Assembly: GCF_014696825.1 (NCBI RefSeq)
Contig: NZ_JACJQU010000011.1
Location: forward strand, 98,330-162,329
DNA from: Anabaena sphaerica FACHB-251
Lineage (GTDB): Bacteria; Cyanobacteriota; Cyanobacteriia; Cyanobacteriales; Nostocaceae
Direction of reading: 5' to 3'
Length of the DNA stretch: 64,000 bases
The translations under genes were made by a program, and so were the position numbers. Positions 1 through 10,566 of the stretch are shown here, in pieces (the stretch's first letter is position 1; each line of letters begins with the position of its first letter). The notes beneath the pieces are model-generated. The model did not search any database. It had not been told where the DNA came from and was given only the letters and a program-made list of their open reading frames with translations.

Positions 1-421
1 CTCCACAAGTTATGGTGATAAACCAGAAAATTTATAACTGCTTTATCTGAGCTTGAAAGAAATTTGTTCAACCTTTTTAATCCATTATGAGTAAATTAGG
101 TTTTTTGGCGATTTGGGATAGCCCGATGGAATTTCATTTACAATTATTACATAGATATTAAGTTTTGTTAATATAAATCCCTCCGTATAAACTCGGAACT
201 TTTGCTTTAAATATCAATTAACCTAATGTGATAATAGGTATATTAGAGCAAATAAACAAGCTAAAATACGATCTCTGAACTAATTTTATGTGATTAATAT
301 CACATAAGCACAATTGTTAATTCAACTCTCATCGGCAGTCATAAGCAAAATCAAACCGCAAATTAGAGGTATATAGAAGAAAATTCACCATTAATAATAC
401 CTAACTCCCAATTGACTGAGT
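1..421. other. intergenic, no gene seen
   Basis: AT-rich sequence with no supportable reading frame, tRNA or hairpin with a T-tract. It lies downstream of the YdcF-like gene on the minus strand, so it may hold that gene's 3' end and the promoter of something beyond the window. Confidence 0.5.
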
Positions 422-991
422 TTAGCGTTGATTTTTAACTTTATCCGCCCCTGTATAACCAGTTGCTACCCATATTATGGCTCTAGCTCCATCGCGGATA
501 GCTTTTTCGATAGGTTCCGGTGCTGTTGTTGAGGGAACAGATACTGCTTTGAACTCAATCCCCCGACTGCCCAAAACAATCTCACCAATCACACAAGCAC
601 GGCGCATATGAAAATCGGAAGTAATCAAATAAACACTTTTGATGCCCTTTGCTTGTAAATCATCTACTAATGTAGTAAAATTAGTAACTGTATCTACGGC
701 TTCATAATCTAAATATAAACGCCGCGAATCAACTCCAGCTTTAGCAAATACCTCTTTAGTATAGCTAGGTGGACTGCCTCCAGTAATCCATATTGGTATA
801 TTTGGATGCTTTTTGGCAAAATCTGCTGTAAACTTCTCTCTTTCTAGACGTTTAGTAGAACCGCCCAAAACTAACACGGCTTGTGGATGTACAAATCGGA
901 TTTGTACTTCTTTATATCCCCACCAAACTAACAGAGGTAGGATAAAAGACATAACCCGCAAAGATTTACCTTTAAACAATAGCTTTTTCAA
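422..991 (-). CDS. YdcF-like (DUF218) membrane-anchored protein
   Basis: A 189-aa protein with one N-terminal membrane segment (about residues 14-25) and a DUF218/YdcF-type Rossmann-like domain. Family landmarks are visible: VLGGS at 41-45, ITGG at 69-72, DTVTNF at 100-105 and SDFHMRRA at 125-132. Family members are envelope-associated with poorly defined enzymatic roles, sometimes linked to envelope polysaccharide metabolism, so the function here is inference. The longest frame starts at a TTG (991); an ATG at residue 14 (952) would start directly at the membrane segment and is a fair alternative. The gene stands alone, with the tRNA-Arg gene 300 bp upstream. Confidence 0.75.
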   Translation of the reverse strand: MKKLLFKGKSLRVMSFILPLLVWWGYKEVQIRFVHPQAVLVLGGSTKRLEREKFTADFAKKHPNIPIWITGGSPPSYTKEVFAKAGVDSRRLYLDYEAVDTVTNFTTLVDDLQAKGIKSVYLITSDFHMRRACVIGEIVLGSRGIEFKAVSVPSTTAPEPIEKAIRDGARAIIWVATGYTGADKVKNQR

Positions 992-1298
992 GGCTGTCTA
1001 AGTGTGTTTGCGAACATTAGAATTTTATCTAAAAATTATGTAGACTAAAAAATTTAAGCGAAATAAACCCAAATAAGGATTTGGTGAATTTTTATTTATA
1101 AACAAAAGGGTTCAGCCACGGTGTAACTGTGGTTGCTATCTTCGATGCACTATCCTAACTTATATCAGACAATATATTATAGGGGTAAAGACCCCATTTA
1201 TTGATCAATTGTGCAGCCTCAAGACTAAACCGTTTAAATTTTCGAGCAGGTGAGAATCTCCAATTGCGGACAAGAATATCGGAAATTGAAGTAAAATA
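992..1298. other. intergenic, weak hairpin only
   Basis: There is no gene. A short imperfect stem (CAGCCAC / GTGGTTG, around 1113-1136) has no T-tract. The stretch separates the YdcF-like gene from the tRNA-Arg gene, both on the minus strand. Confidence 0.4.
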
Positions 1299-1372
1299 CG
1301 GGACTGGTGCGACTTGAACGCACGACCTGTCGCTTAGGAGGCGACCGCTCTATCCAACTGAGCTACAGCCCC
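1299..1372 (-). tRNA. tRNA-Arg (CCT)
   Basis: Read on the minus strand this folds as a full cloverleaf. The acceptor GGGGCTG pairs with CAGTCCC (one G-T), the D-arm carries AGCTCAGTTGGATAGAGC, the anticodon stem is GTCGC/GCGAC around loop CTCCTAA (anticodon CCT), and the T-loop is GTTCAAGTC. The discriminator base is G and CCA is not encoded. It reads AGG arginine codons. Confidence 0.95.
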
Positions 1373-1406
1373 AAATTAAGTACCATATATAATGATAGCA
1401 GTAGTT

Positions 1407-2789
<1,383 letters not shown>

Positions 2790-3455
2790 GTGAGTACAAT
2801 CACAGAAATCCAAGCTTTAGATGTACCCACTGCTATCACTCAACGGCGCTCAATTAAAACTTTTAAATCAGATCCCATAGAGCCAGATTTACTGAAGCAA
2901 TTGGTAGAGTTGACAGTAGCAGCACCCAGTAGTTTTAATATTCAAGACTGGCGGATTATTCTCGTCCAAGATGCAGCACAAAAGGCCGCATTATCAGCCG
3001 CATCTTGGAATCAACAGCAAATAATTCAAGCACCTGTTACCTTCGTATTTGCAGCTGATCCTACTACTGGAGAACAAGATTTGACTCCGATTTTAGAAGC
3101 CGGTTTACAAACTGGGGCTTGGAATGAAGGGACTGTAAACTATTTTAAAAATGCTATTCCCCAATTTCAAGCAGGGTTAGGAGACAAGCGCCGCGAATAT
3201 GCAATTAAGGATGCAGTAATTGCTGCTACCCATTTGGTATTAGCTGCGGAAAGCCTGGGTTTATCCACCTGCTTTATGAATGGTTGGATTGAGGATCAGG
3301 TAAAGGCTGTGATAGGTGCAGCAGATAATCCTGATTTAGCGATCGCTCTCTTAGTTCCTGTAGGTTATGCCGCAGAACCACGCTTAAATCCTGGTCGTCT
3401 GCCATTATCTTACAACGTTTCTGTGGACAGGCTCGACAACCCATATCAAGGTTAA
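2790..3455 (+). CDS. nitroreductase family protein
   Basis: A 221-aa FMN-dependent nitroreductase-fold protein. The N-terminal ITQRRSIKTF and APSSFNIQDWR segments are the usual FMN-contacting motifs, and the C-terminal half carries the LGLSTCFMNGW segment and the PVGY turn typical of NfsA/NfnB-like enzymes. Such proteins reduce nitro- or quinone substrates with NAD(P)H; the physiological substrate cannot be told. Translation starts at GTG 2790 with TGAGGAAAA just upstream. It is a single-gene unit. Confidence 0.85.
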   Translation: MSTITEIQALDVPTAITQRRSIKTFKSDPIEPDLLKQLVELTVAAPSSFNIQDWRIILVQDAAQKAALSAASWNQQQIIQAPVTFVFAADPTTGEQDLTPILEAGLQTGAWNEGTVNYFKNAIPQFQAGLGDKRREYAIKDAVIAATHLVLAAESLGLSTCFMNGWIEDQVKAVIGAADNPDLAIALLVPVGYAAEPRLNPGRLPLSYNVSVDRLDNPYQG

Positions 3456-4389
3456 AACTTAGTTTTTGATAAATAAATTCTAAAAATGCAGCAATTAGAC
3501 CAAAATCTAACTTCTGCATTTTTTAAATTTTTAGCTCACTACGATATCGCATAACAAAAATTATATTAATCTTTTTCAGAAAAATTTCAGAATTGTTGCG
3601 AGATATTACAGAAATTCAACTTTAGTAAATATACTGCTCAAAGGAAAAAACCCATGATAGATTAAGAGCAGGGTACAGAAAGGTTAACAATTCAAACCAA
3701 AAACAACTGAATTAGAGCCTGTGCCTCCTGCTCTAATGTCCTCGTAATCACTGTTAGGTTGTGGCTTCCTGCTGTTTTAGCCTTGATTTCATCGAGTTGT
3801 TATTGGAGGTCTTTAAACGCACAGCCAGAAATGCCTGCCTAGTTGGAATTTAAGGATGCACAATTCTGATTGGTAGATTGCGAATAGTGTCCACCCTAGT
3901 TGATGTAGTTAATTCGGATTAAACCATTTTATTGAATCATTTCCTTACAAAGAAACCGCTGTGATTTGCTGACTTATACCTGTCGCAACTTACGGTGGTT
4001 TTTGATTTGAGTGGGTAAAAAATCCCTCTCCTAGTCAACCAATTTATCACCCCCAGTAAGATTCGATTGCCTGATATTTTAACTATCATCAGCAACGACT
4101 AACGAGTGAGGCTGAGGCATGAAAGCAGAGATATCTGTACTGTGGGACAAATCGCAAGCAATAGACATCTGGTGGTAATTAAATGTGCGTGGTTTGAAAC
4201 CCTTGTAGAGACGTTCCGGCGGAACGTCTCTACCATATTTCCGGAGAGGTCTAATAGTAAGACAATTCTTTTGATAGATAGCAAGCTAAACCTATAGAGT
4301 GATGAAGATATAGGGTTGAGAAGAGAAAATTAAGTAAGTGACTATAGTAAAAATTACTTGTTTGTTTCTTTGTAAACACACTGGTAATT
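3456..4389. other. long intergenic region with a MITE
   Basis: About 930 bp without a supportable gene. Around 3715-3740 there is a small stem (TTAGAGC / GCTCTAA). The only clear element is the MITE at 4160-4253, listed separately. The rest looks like decayed non-coding DNA. Confidence 0.5.
4160..4253 (-). repeat. MITE family A, copy 1
   Basis: A 94-bp element with ends TAGACATCT and AGGTCTA and a central palindrome GTAGAGACGTTCC / GGAACGTCTCTAC. It is the inverted, slightly diverged counterpart of copies at 14035-14125 and 48668-48758. The imperfect terminal inverted repeats and lack of coding capacity fit a MITE. Confidence 0.8.
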
Positions 4390-4394
4390 ATGTC

Positions 4395-4407
4395 AGGAGG
4401 TAAAATG
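4395..4407 (+). promoter_or_regulatory. Shine-Dalgarno that decides a start
   Basis: AGGAGG at 4395-4400 lies four bases before the ATG at 4405. It overlaps the first codons of the longer frame that opens at ATG 4390, so the start at 4405 is the more likely one. Confidence 0.7.
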
Positions 4408-5022
4408 ACATCTCAACCATATAAACGTGCCATTGGTACATTTGCTAATCGTCAGCAAGCTCAACAAGCACTGTCTGAATTGAGAAATTCCGGTTTTCCC
4501 ATGAATACAGTTTCTGTGTTAGCGAAAGACACAGACCCTAATGAAAAAATTGCGGGAGCGCGGGTTGAAGATCGTGGTGACACTGAAGCTCAAGAAGGTG
4601 CGGGTATTGGTGCAACAACAGGCACACTTTTGGGAGGTCTTGGTGGTTTACTTGTAGGTTTAGAAGCTTTAATTATACCTGGAGCCGGACCATTTCTGGC
4701 AGCGGGTACTATTGCCACCACCTTAGCTGGTGCGGGTATTGGTGCAGCCGCAGGGGGATTAATTGGCGCTATTACAGGTTTAGGTATTCCTGAAGAAGAA
4801 GCGAGAGACTACAGTGAAAGAGTATCCCAAGGGGAATACTTGGTAATTTTAGAAGGATCTGAGGACGAAATCAGACGTGCTGCTTCTATTTTAAGCACTC
4901 AGGCTATTCGGGCTTGGAGAGTAGATGATATCTCAAATGGTCGTTACAATTCTGATTTACCTCCCACTAGTACGGTAAATCGAAACACTGACATATATGC
5001 AGGTCGAACTACTACCCCATAA
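4405..5022 (+). CDS. general stress (YflT-like) domain protein with glycine-rich membrane region
   Basis: A 205-aa protein from the SD-supported ATG at 4405. Residues about 5-50 (YKRAIGTFANRQQAQQ onward) resemble the YflT/general stress protein 17M domain. A central Gly/Ala-rich stretch with IGATTG, LLGGLGG and AGAGIGAA repeats forms two or three hydrophobic helices, as in glycine-zipper membrane proteins. The tail is polar (SNGRYNSDLPP). Cyanobacterial relatives are usually annotated as stress or histidine-kinase-associated proteins; no biochemical role can be stated. It is monocistronic. Confidence 0.7.
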   Translation: MTSQPYKRAIGTFANRQQAQQALSELRNSGFPMNTVSVLAKDTDPNEKIAGARVEDRGDTEAQEGAGIGATTGTLLGGLGGLLVGLEALIIPGAGPFLAAGTIATTLAGAGIGAAAGGLIGAITGLGIPEEEARDYSERVSQGEYLVILEGSEDEIRRAASILSTQAIRAWRVDDISNGRYNSDLPPTSTVNRNTDIYAGRTTTP

Positions 5023-5121
5023 GACGTGGAAATCATTGATAGACGAGATCGCATAACATAAGTTAACGCTTCAGTTAAATTATTGGTTTTTTCTCATCAT
5101 CTAAGTGGGGATAAATAGCAG

Positions 5122-5300
5122 TTATTCCCACTTACTATGCCAGTGATCAAGTATATCTTTAACTATAACTTCTTTGATCCAAATTTGTAAGATAATTACT
5201 AAAGGAACAGCTAAGAATACACCTAAAAATCCAAAAAAGCTGCCAAAAATAACTACTGCTAAGATTGTAACTGCTGGTAATAGTGATACTTGGGTTTTTA
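5122..5300 (-). pseudogene. AI-2E/PerM family transporter, C-terminal remnant
   Basis: Read on the minus strand, the last about 55 codons of an AI-2E (PerM/TqsA) transporter are intact: TQVSLLPAVTILAVVIFG, then GFLGVFLAVPLVII, ending IWIKEVIV...HSKWE-stop. The GxLGxxLAVPL motif is characteristic of the family's last membrane segment. About 300 upstream residues are missing because the frame runs into an oppositely oriented PRC-barrel gene near 5300. There is no start codon, so it is a non-functional remnant. Confidence 0.7.
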
Positions 5301-5306
5301 TGGTAT

Positions 5307-5801
5307 AAACTTGATGAATTTTATCCTGATTATAAAGCTGAAGATTTTGATGGTTATGACATCAAAACATTTGATGTTGATGCTGTTGATGACAAAGTTG
5401 GTTCTGTCCAAAATGTCTTAGTTGATGAAGATGATGGTCGTTTTCGATATTTTATCATTGATACAGGCTTTTGGGTGTTTGGTAAAAAGTTTTACTACCA
5501 GTTGGTTTGGCTGAAATTGACTATGAAAATAGACGTGTTTTAGTGCCGAGATTAACTAAAGGACAAGTGGAAAATTTGCCAGAATTTAGTGAAGATTTGG
5601 CAGTTGATGAGGAGTATGAAGAGCGAGTCAGAGGGGTATATCGTCCCTTTTACCCAAAATCCCCAATACCATTCAGTTTTGCGCCATCATGCTGATATGA
5701 TCAATAATGGTAGCCAAGAGAGTTTACCAGAAGCACAAGACTGCAAGGATGTGCAACAATCTTATCACCAGGTGATACAGGATTTAGCAAAAGATTTGTG
5801 A
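5307..5801 (+). pseudogene. PRC-barrel domain protein, two frameshifts
   Basis: A PRC-barrel protein (DIKTFDVDAVDDKVGSV...FRYFIIDTGFWVFGKK) is readable across three frames. Near 5490 one base is missing: inserting one G after GGTAAAAAG restores a KVLLPVGLAEIDYENRR reading. Near 5647 an extra T in CCCTTTTACCC shifts the frame again, and removing it gives PFTQNPQYHSVLRHHADM. The N-terminus abuts the AI-2E remnant and the end is short. PRC-barrel proteins often bind RNA or partner proteins; this copy is probably dead unless the shifts are sequencing errors. Confidence 0.7.
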
Positions 5802-5886
5802 TTATGTTTGTGATTGTGGCGTACATCGAGTATTATGCAAGCTGTTTAACATATAAGATAGTTGTTTCTAAGCAGGGGAAGAAAAG

Positions 5887-6180
5887 ATGAGGGTTTGGCT
5901 GGCCTGTTTCTTTGTATTATTTGCCTTAGCAGAATTTTTTGACTGGGTAAAAGAATTGTCTCTACCATTACCTATCTATATTTTAGGCGGAGCATTTTTA
6001 GCGGTTGCTTCCAACTACGATAAAATTGTTGGGTCTTATTTCAGTGAAGTGCAAGCGGAAATTTTACCCGAACTACCGAAGTTAGACGCATCAACTCCAC
6101 CAACTTCAATTTCATCAACTCCAATTTCTTTGACTATGTTAACTCCTGTGGAAGAAATTCAAAAATCTCCACAGGAATAA
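5887..6180 (+). CDS. small membrane protein, unknown
   Basis: A 97-aa protein with two hydrophobic helices (residues about 3-20 and 27-44) followed by a Pro/Ser/Thr-rich soluble tail (PPTSISSTPIS). A purine-rich GGGGAAGAAA precedes the ATG at 5887. I do not recognise a family. The composition resembles small cyanobacterial inner-membrane proteins of unknown function. Confidence 0.6.
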   Translation: MRVWLACFFVLFALAEFFDWVKELSLPLPIYILGGAFLAVASNYDKIVGSYFSEVQAEILPELPKLDASTPPTSISSTPISLTMLTPVEEIQKSPQE

Positions 6181-6227
6181 ATGGCTACATTATATAGCGT
6201 TTCCCCGTCTAATGAAGTACACACCAA

Positions 6228-6267
6228 TTTATTCCCTGTTCCCCGTTCCCTGTTCCCTGTTCCCTAA
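6228..6267 (+). repeat. STRR-like heptamer repeat
   Basis: Degenerate tandem TTCCCTG / TTCCCCG heptamers sit between the small membrane protein and the CHASE2 kinase. They match the short tandemly repeated repetitive sequences known from heterocystous cyanobacteria. Confidence 0.8.
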
Positions 6268-6394
6268 AACTAAAAAACTTTGTGCCTCGCGAGCATGGGA
6301 ACTACTATATACAATTGAGATCAACTAACTCATAAACTGGAACTGAGGTTTCAGTTATTCCACATCTATAACACCAGGTTGCTGCCATAGTACC

Positions 6395-8605
6395 GTGATT
6401 AATGGACTTTTAGCAAAATTCCGTGCTGTTCTCATTCAAGATAAAGGTTCACGTCTAACTTTTAGATTCCCTAATTTCCTGTCAATTATTCTGCTAAGTA
6501 GTGTGGGAGTGACTGCTTTGGTATGGGGAGTGCGTGAACTGAAATGGTTACAAGCTGGGGAGTTAAGCATTTATGACAGGATGTTGCGATCGCGTCCTCA
6601 AGAACCACTTGATGGCAGAATTTTATTAGTCACAATTACACAAGAGGATCTGACACGGGAAAAATGGCCTTTGTCAGACCAAACTATCAATAAATTATTA
6701 GAAAAATTAGAGTCTTATCAACCCCGCGTGATTGGGTTAAACATTTATCGACAAGGACAAAAAAATTTAGCGGCTAATCTGCACAAGCAAGATCTGATGA
6801 TTGGCACTTGCTTGTTAAGTAATATTGCGAGAACAGAAATTCCTCCACCTCCCAACTTACCTATAGATAATATCGGGTTTGATGATGTAGTTAGCGACAA
6901 TGCCACAGATCAAATTCTGCGTCGTACTTTGTTATTCACTGATGTTACAAATACAGACAATAAATGTCAAACAAGATTTTCCTTGGCATTTCTATTAGCT
7001 ATGAGTTATTTAGAAAAACAAGGAATTGAATATAATTTCACTAAAAATGAGCAATTGCAAATAGGTAAAACTATATTTCCTCGCTTAGATAAAAATGCAG
7101 GTAGTTATCAGAATACAGATGCCTATGGTTATCAAATTTTATTAAATTACCGCCATCCGAATCACCTGGCCAAACAAGTCACCCTTACACAAGTTCTCAC
7201 AGATCAAGTCAACCCTAATTGGATACAAGATCGCTTGGTAATTGTTGGGACTACTGCGGCTAGTGTGCATCCTGGTTACTATACACCATATAGCAGTTTA
7301 TCAGACCAACCTGCGAGAATGCCTCGTGTTTTTATTCATGCCCAAATAGCAAGTCAAATTATTAGTACAGTTCTCGATGGCAGACCTCTAATTTATTATT
7401 GGCCAGACTGGGCTGAATGGTTGTGGATTTGGAGTTGTGCTTTGGTGGGTGCTGTTTTAGCATGGCAATGGCGACATCCTGTGATGTTAATAATAGTAGA
7501 AAGTTTTATTCTTGTTGGTGTGGTAGGAATCGCGGCTGGGTTGTATCTCCAAGCAATATGGATACCATTATTTACACCTTCTTTAGCTTTGGTAATAACT
7601 AGTTTTGCTGTCATGGGTTACACTACTTACCAAACTCAGAAACAAAATCAAGCTATTCTCCTCCAAGTTGAACAACAAGAAGAAGCGATCGCTCAAATTA
7701 GCTTACTATTAGAACAGACAACAGCACTTCCATCCCAATTTAATGAGTTTAATTTTTCAGAAATATCAATATTCAAAACCGATGACTTACTGTTAGCTGG
7801 ACGCTACAAAATCTTAAAAACTCTGGCTTCCGGTGGCTTTGGACGTACTTATTTAGCAGAAGATACACAAAAACAGGGTAATCCTATCTGTGTAGTTAAA
7901 CAATTAATGCCAGCCCGTCGAGATCCAAGATTTATGGACGTTGCCCGCAGGTTATTTAACACTGAAGCTCAAATTTTAGCAGTGGTGGGAAAACATCCTC
8001 TGATTCCCGAATTGTTTGCTTCTTTTGAAGAAAATCAAGAATTTTATTTAGTTCAAGAATATATTCTTGGACATACTTTAAGCGAAGAATTACCACCAGA
8101 AACATCTGTCAAAAATGAAGTATTTGTTGTGAGTATGCTTAAAGAAGTTTTAGAAATTTTAGCATTTGTACACGATCATCGTGTAATTCATCGGGATATT
8201 AAACCAACAAATATTATGAGATCTACTCAAGATAATCGCTTGGTATTAATAGATTTTGGTGCGGTCAAATTAATTCAACCCAGAATAGATGAGGCAACAG
8301 AATTAGCTACAGTAGCTATCGGCACAAGAGGCTATTCACCACCAGAACAATTTGCAGGTCATCCCCGCTTATCAAGTGATATTTATGCTTTAGGTATAAT
8401 TGGTATTCAAGCTATTACTGGCATACCACCCCAGGAATTGCCGGTAAATCCAGAAACTGGTAATATTATGTGGCGACAAAGAACCAATGTCAGCGATGAA
8501 TTAGGAGCAATTTTAGATAAAATGGTCTGTTACCATTTTGGCGATCGCTATCAATCTGCTACTGCTGTTCTTCAAGATTTAAAATTATTAGTCATTAGTC
8601 ATTAG
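6395..8605 (+). CDS. CHASE2-domain serine/threonine protein kinase
   Basis: A 736-aa predicted membrane receptor kinase. One N-terminal membrane helix (about 26-46) is followed by an extracytoplasmic CHASE2 sensor (about 50-330, opening with ELSIYDRMLRSRP), then about three membrane helices (339-415), a short coiled linker and a Hanks-type kinase domain (about 470-730). Catalytic features are intact: ASGGFG loop, VVKQ lysine, HRDIKPTN loop (about 599-606) and DFG. It should phosphorylate Ser/Thr in response to an unknown periplasmic signal. It starts at GTG 6395. CHASE2-kinase fusions are common in cyanobacteria; the ligand is unknown. Confidence 0.9.
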   Translation: MINGLLAKFRAVLIQDKGSRLTFRFPNFLSIILLSSVGVTALVWGVRELKWLQAGELSIYDRMLRSRPQEPLDGRILLVTITQEDLTREKWPLSDQTINKLLEKLESYQPRVIGLNIYRQGQKNLAANLHKQDLMIGTCLLSNIARTEIPPPPNLPIDNIGFDDVVSDNATDQILRRTLLFTDVTNTDNKCQTRFSLAFLLAMSYLEKQGIEYNFTKNEQLQIGKTIFPRLDKNAGSYQNTDAYGYQILLNYRHPNHLAKQVTLTQVLTDQVNPNWIQDRLVIVGTTAASVHPGYYTPYSSLSDQPARMPRVFIHAQIASQIISTVLDGRPLIYYWPDWAEWLWIWSCALVGAVLAWQWRHPVMLIIVESFILVGVVGIAAGLYLQAIWIPLFTPSLALVITSFAVMGYTTYQTQKQNQAILLQVEQQEEAIAQISLLLEQTTALPSQFNEFNFSEISIFKTDDLLLAGRYKILKTLASGGFGRTYLAEDTQKQGNPICVVKQLMPARRDPRFMDVARRLFNTEAQILAVVGKHPLIPELFASFEENQEFYLVQEYILGHTLSEELPPETSVKNEVFVVSMLKEVLEILAFVHDHRVIHRDIKPTNIMRSTQDNRLVLIDFGAVKLIQPRIDEATELATVAIGTRGYSPPEQFAGHPRLSSDIYALGIIGIQAITGIPPQELPVNPETGNIMWRQRTNVSDELGAILDKMVCYHFGDRYQSATAVLQDLKLLVISH

Positions 8606-8626
8606 TCATTAGTTATTAGTAAAATT

Positions 8627-8657
8627 CTTACCCAGTCCCCAGTCCCCAGTCCCCAGT
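8627..8657 (+). repeat. STRR-like heptamer repeat (CCCAGTC)
   Basis: About four tandem CCCAGTC heptamers lie just after the kinase stop codon. This is the complementary version of the GACTGGG array at 10251-10320. Confidence 0.85.
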
Positions 8658-8667
8658 GCGCTTCGAT

Positions 8668-8681
8668 GTAGTTTTTGATAT
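8668..8681 (+). promoter_or_regulatory. weak NtcA-like site upstream of amt
   Basis: GTA-N8-TAT at 8668-8681 differs by one base from the NtcA consensus GTA-N8-TAC. It lies about 190 bp upstream of the ammonium transporter start, with AT-rich -10-like sequence about 20 bp further on. Nitrogen control of amt genes by NtcA is established in cyanobacteria; this site is a weak candidate only. Confidence 0.25.
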
Positions 8682-8867
8682 TAAATTATGTAAATAATAC
8701 ATAACCCAATAATTAATTGGGCAATTAGTCAATATAATCAGGATTATTTTTTTGTTAAAGTTTCTCGAAAACTTAAACTTGAGTAACTTTTAAGACAGAA
8801 GTCTTATCCAAGATTACGGAAGCTATTTAAGTAACGTCCAGTGATTGGTGCATAGGAACAAAAATAA

Positions 8868-10247
8868 GTGCTGAAGAAAGTTTTCATGGTTGGGGTTTTG
8901 ACCCTATTTTTGTTAGGATTTCCATTGATAGGTAATGCTTGGGCTGAAGCAGCGGCTCCTCCCCCTGATACTGGAGACACAGCATTTATGCTGATTTCGT
9001 CAGCATTGGTATTGCTGATGACACCAGGATTAGCATTTTTCTATGGTGGGTTTGTGCGATCGCGCAATATCCTCAACACCTTAATGATGAGTTTCGTGTT
9101 GATGGCCATTGTCGGAGTCACCTGGGTTCTGTGGGGTTATAGTTTGTCCTTTGCTCCTGGTTTACCCTTCATCGGTGGGTTACAGTGGTTAGGTTTAAAC
9201 GGTGTAGGTTTAGAAACAACCGGTTATTTGCAAGGTTCAGCCCCTGCGGAAGTTGTTTCCTATGCGGGGACAATACCTCATCAAGCATTCATGATCTATC
9301 AAGCCATGTTTGCAATTATCACCCCTGCTTTAATTTCCGGGGCGATCGCCGAACGCATGAGTTTCCGCGCCTATTGCCTATTTGTGCTGTTGTGGTCAAC
9401 CTTTATCTACACACCCCTAGCTCACATGGTCTGGGCAAAAGGTGGATTTCTAGGTTTATACGGCGGTTTAGGCGCTCTTGACTTTGCCGGTGGCACAGTC
9501 GTACATATTAGTTCTGGGGTTTCTGCACTCGTCGCAGCCATGGTCCTCGGTCCCCGGAAAAACCACCCTGATCGCCTCAGTCCACCCCATAACGTCCCCT
9601 TTATTTTATTGGGTGCTGGCTTACTCTGGTTTGGCTGGTTTGGTTTTAACGCTGGTAGCGCCTTATCTGCCGGTGGTGTGGCTACAGTAGCCTTTGTTGC
9701 TACTAATACATCAGCCGCTGCTGGTGCGTTAATGTGGTTAATTTTAGAAGCAACCCTCAGAGGTAAACCCACCGCCGTTGGTGCAGCCACCGGTGCAGTA
9801 GCTGGTTTAGTTGGTATTACTCCAGCCGCAGGATTTGTCACACCCTTAGCAGCGATTTTAATTGGGTTCACTACTGCCGTCGTGTGCTTCTATGCTGTGA
9901 GTTTCAAGCACAAGCTCAATGTTGATGATGCCTTAGATACTTTTCCTGTACATGGTGTAGGAGGAACACTAGGAGCAATTTTAACTGCTATCTTTGCCAC
10001 CACTGAAGTCAACTCAGGAGGTAAAGAAGGGTTATTGCGTGGTAATTTCGGGGAATTATTCATTGAATTAACAGCGATCGCCATAGCTTATATCATCGCG
10101 GCTGCTGGTACATGGATCATTCTGAAAATTATTGATGCTACCATCGGTTTGCGTGTCAAAGAGGAAACAGAAAATCAAGGTCTAGATATCAGCGAACACG
10201 GAGAAGAAGGTTATAACTCCGAGTTTGGCGATCGGATCAACGTTTAG
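8868..10247 (+). CDS. amt: ammonium transporter (Amt family)
   Basis: A 459-aa inner-membrane ammonium channel. An N-terminal signal-like helix (residues 1-27) precedes about eleven membrane spans. The two pore histidines lie in GGTVVHISSG (about 212) and DTFPVHGVGG (about 360), and the FYGGFVRSRN and FGWFGFNAGS signatures are present. It ends in a hydrophilic cytoplasmic tail where GlnK/PII could act. The start is GTG 8868. It is monocistronic, followed directly by a ten-copy heptamer repeat. Expected role is ammonium uptake under nitrogen limitation. Confidence 0.95.
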   Translation: MLKKVFMVGVLTLFLLGFPLIGNAWAEAAAPPPDTGDTAFMLISSALVLLMTPGLAFFYGGFVRSRNILNTLMMSFVLMAIVGVTWVLWGYSLSFAPGLPFIGGLQWLGLNGVGLETTGYLQGSAPAEVVSYAGTIPHQAFMIYQAMFAIITPALISGAIAERMSFRAYCLFVLLWSTFIYTPLAHMVWAKGGFLGLYGGLGALDFAGGTVVHISSGVSALVAAMVLGPRKNHPDRLSPPHNVPFILLGAGLLWFGWFGFNAGSALSAGGVATVAFVATNTSAAAGALMWLILEATLRGKPTAVGAATGAVAGLVGITPAAGFVTPLAAILIGFTTAVVCFYAVSFKHKLNVDDALDTFPVHGVGGTLGAILTAIFATTEVNSGGKEGLLRGNFGELFIELTAIAIAYIIAAAGTWIILKIIDATIGLRVKEETENQGLDISEHGEEGYNSEFGDRINV

Positions 10248-10250
10248 AGT

Positions 10251-10320
10251 GACTGGGGACTGGGGACTGGGGACTGGGGACTGGGGACTGGGGACTGGGG
10301 ACTGGGGACTGGGGACTGGG
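10251..10320 (+). repeat. ten perfect GACTGGG heptamers
   Basis: Exactly ten perfect head-to-tail copies of a 7-mer (70 bp) begin four bases after the amt stop codon. Perfect identity suggests recent expansion by slippage. Confidence 0.97.
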
Positions 10321-10406
10321 AACCCGGAAGGGGAAATACCTCTCTTCAGCACCCTGCCCCCTACCCCCCTGCTTCTTTTGCCTATTCCCTTAATGGTAAC
10401 AGTCTC

Positions 10407-10439
10407 AGATCCCTGACTTCTTAGAGAAGTCGGGGATCT
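10407..10439 (+). repeat. RAYT-type palindrome, short form
   Basis: Inverted repeat AGATCCCTGACTTCT / AGAAGTCGGGGATCT with a 3-bp centre. It shares arms with the long palindromes at 24675, 26192 and 27438. No T-tract follows, so it is unlikely to be a simple terminator. Confidence 0.75.
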
Positions 10440-10566
10440 TATTATTAACGATCAGATGCAAAATTGCTAAATTTTTGTTAACTTGATGTACATTTAACTT
10501 ACTCGGCATCAACTGACCACAGAACTGATTTTGAATTTCTAATTTTTAATTTTTAATTTTTTAGTC

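Noticed and set aside
9422..9871. 149-codon open frame antisense to amt
   Set aside because: A shadow of the strongly coding amt frame; low-complexity Pro/Ala composition, no start context and no family.
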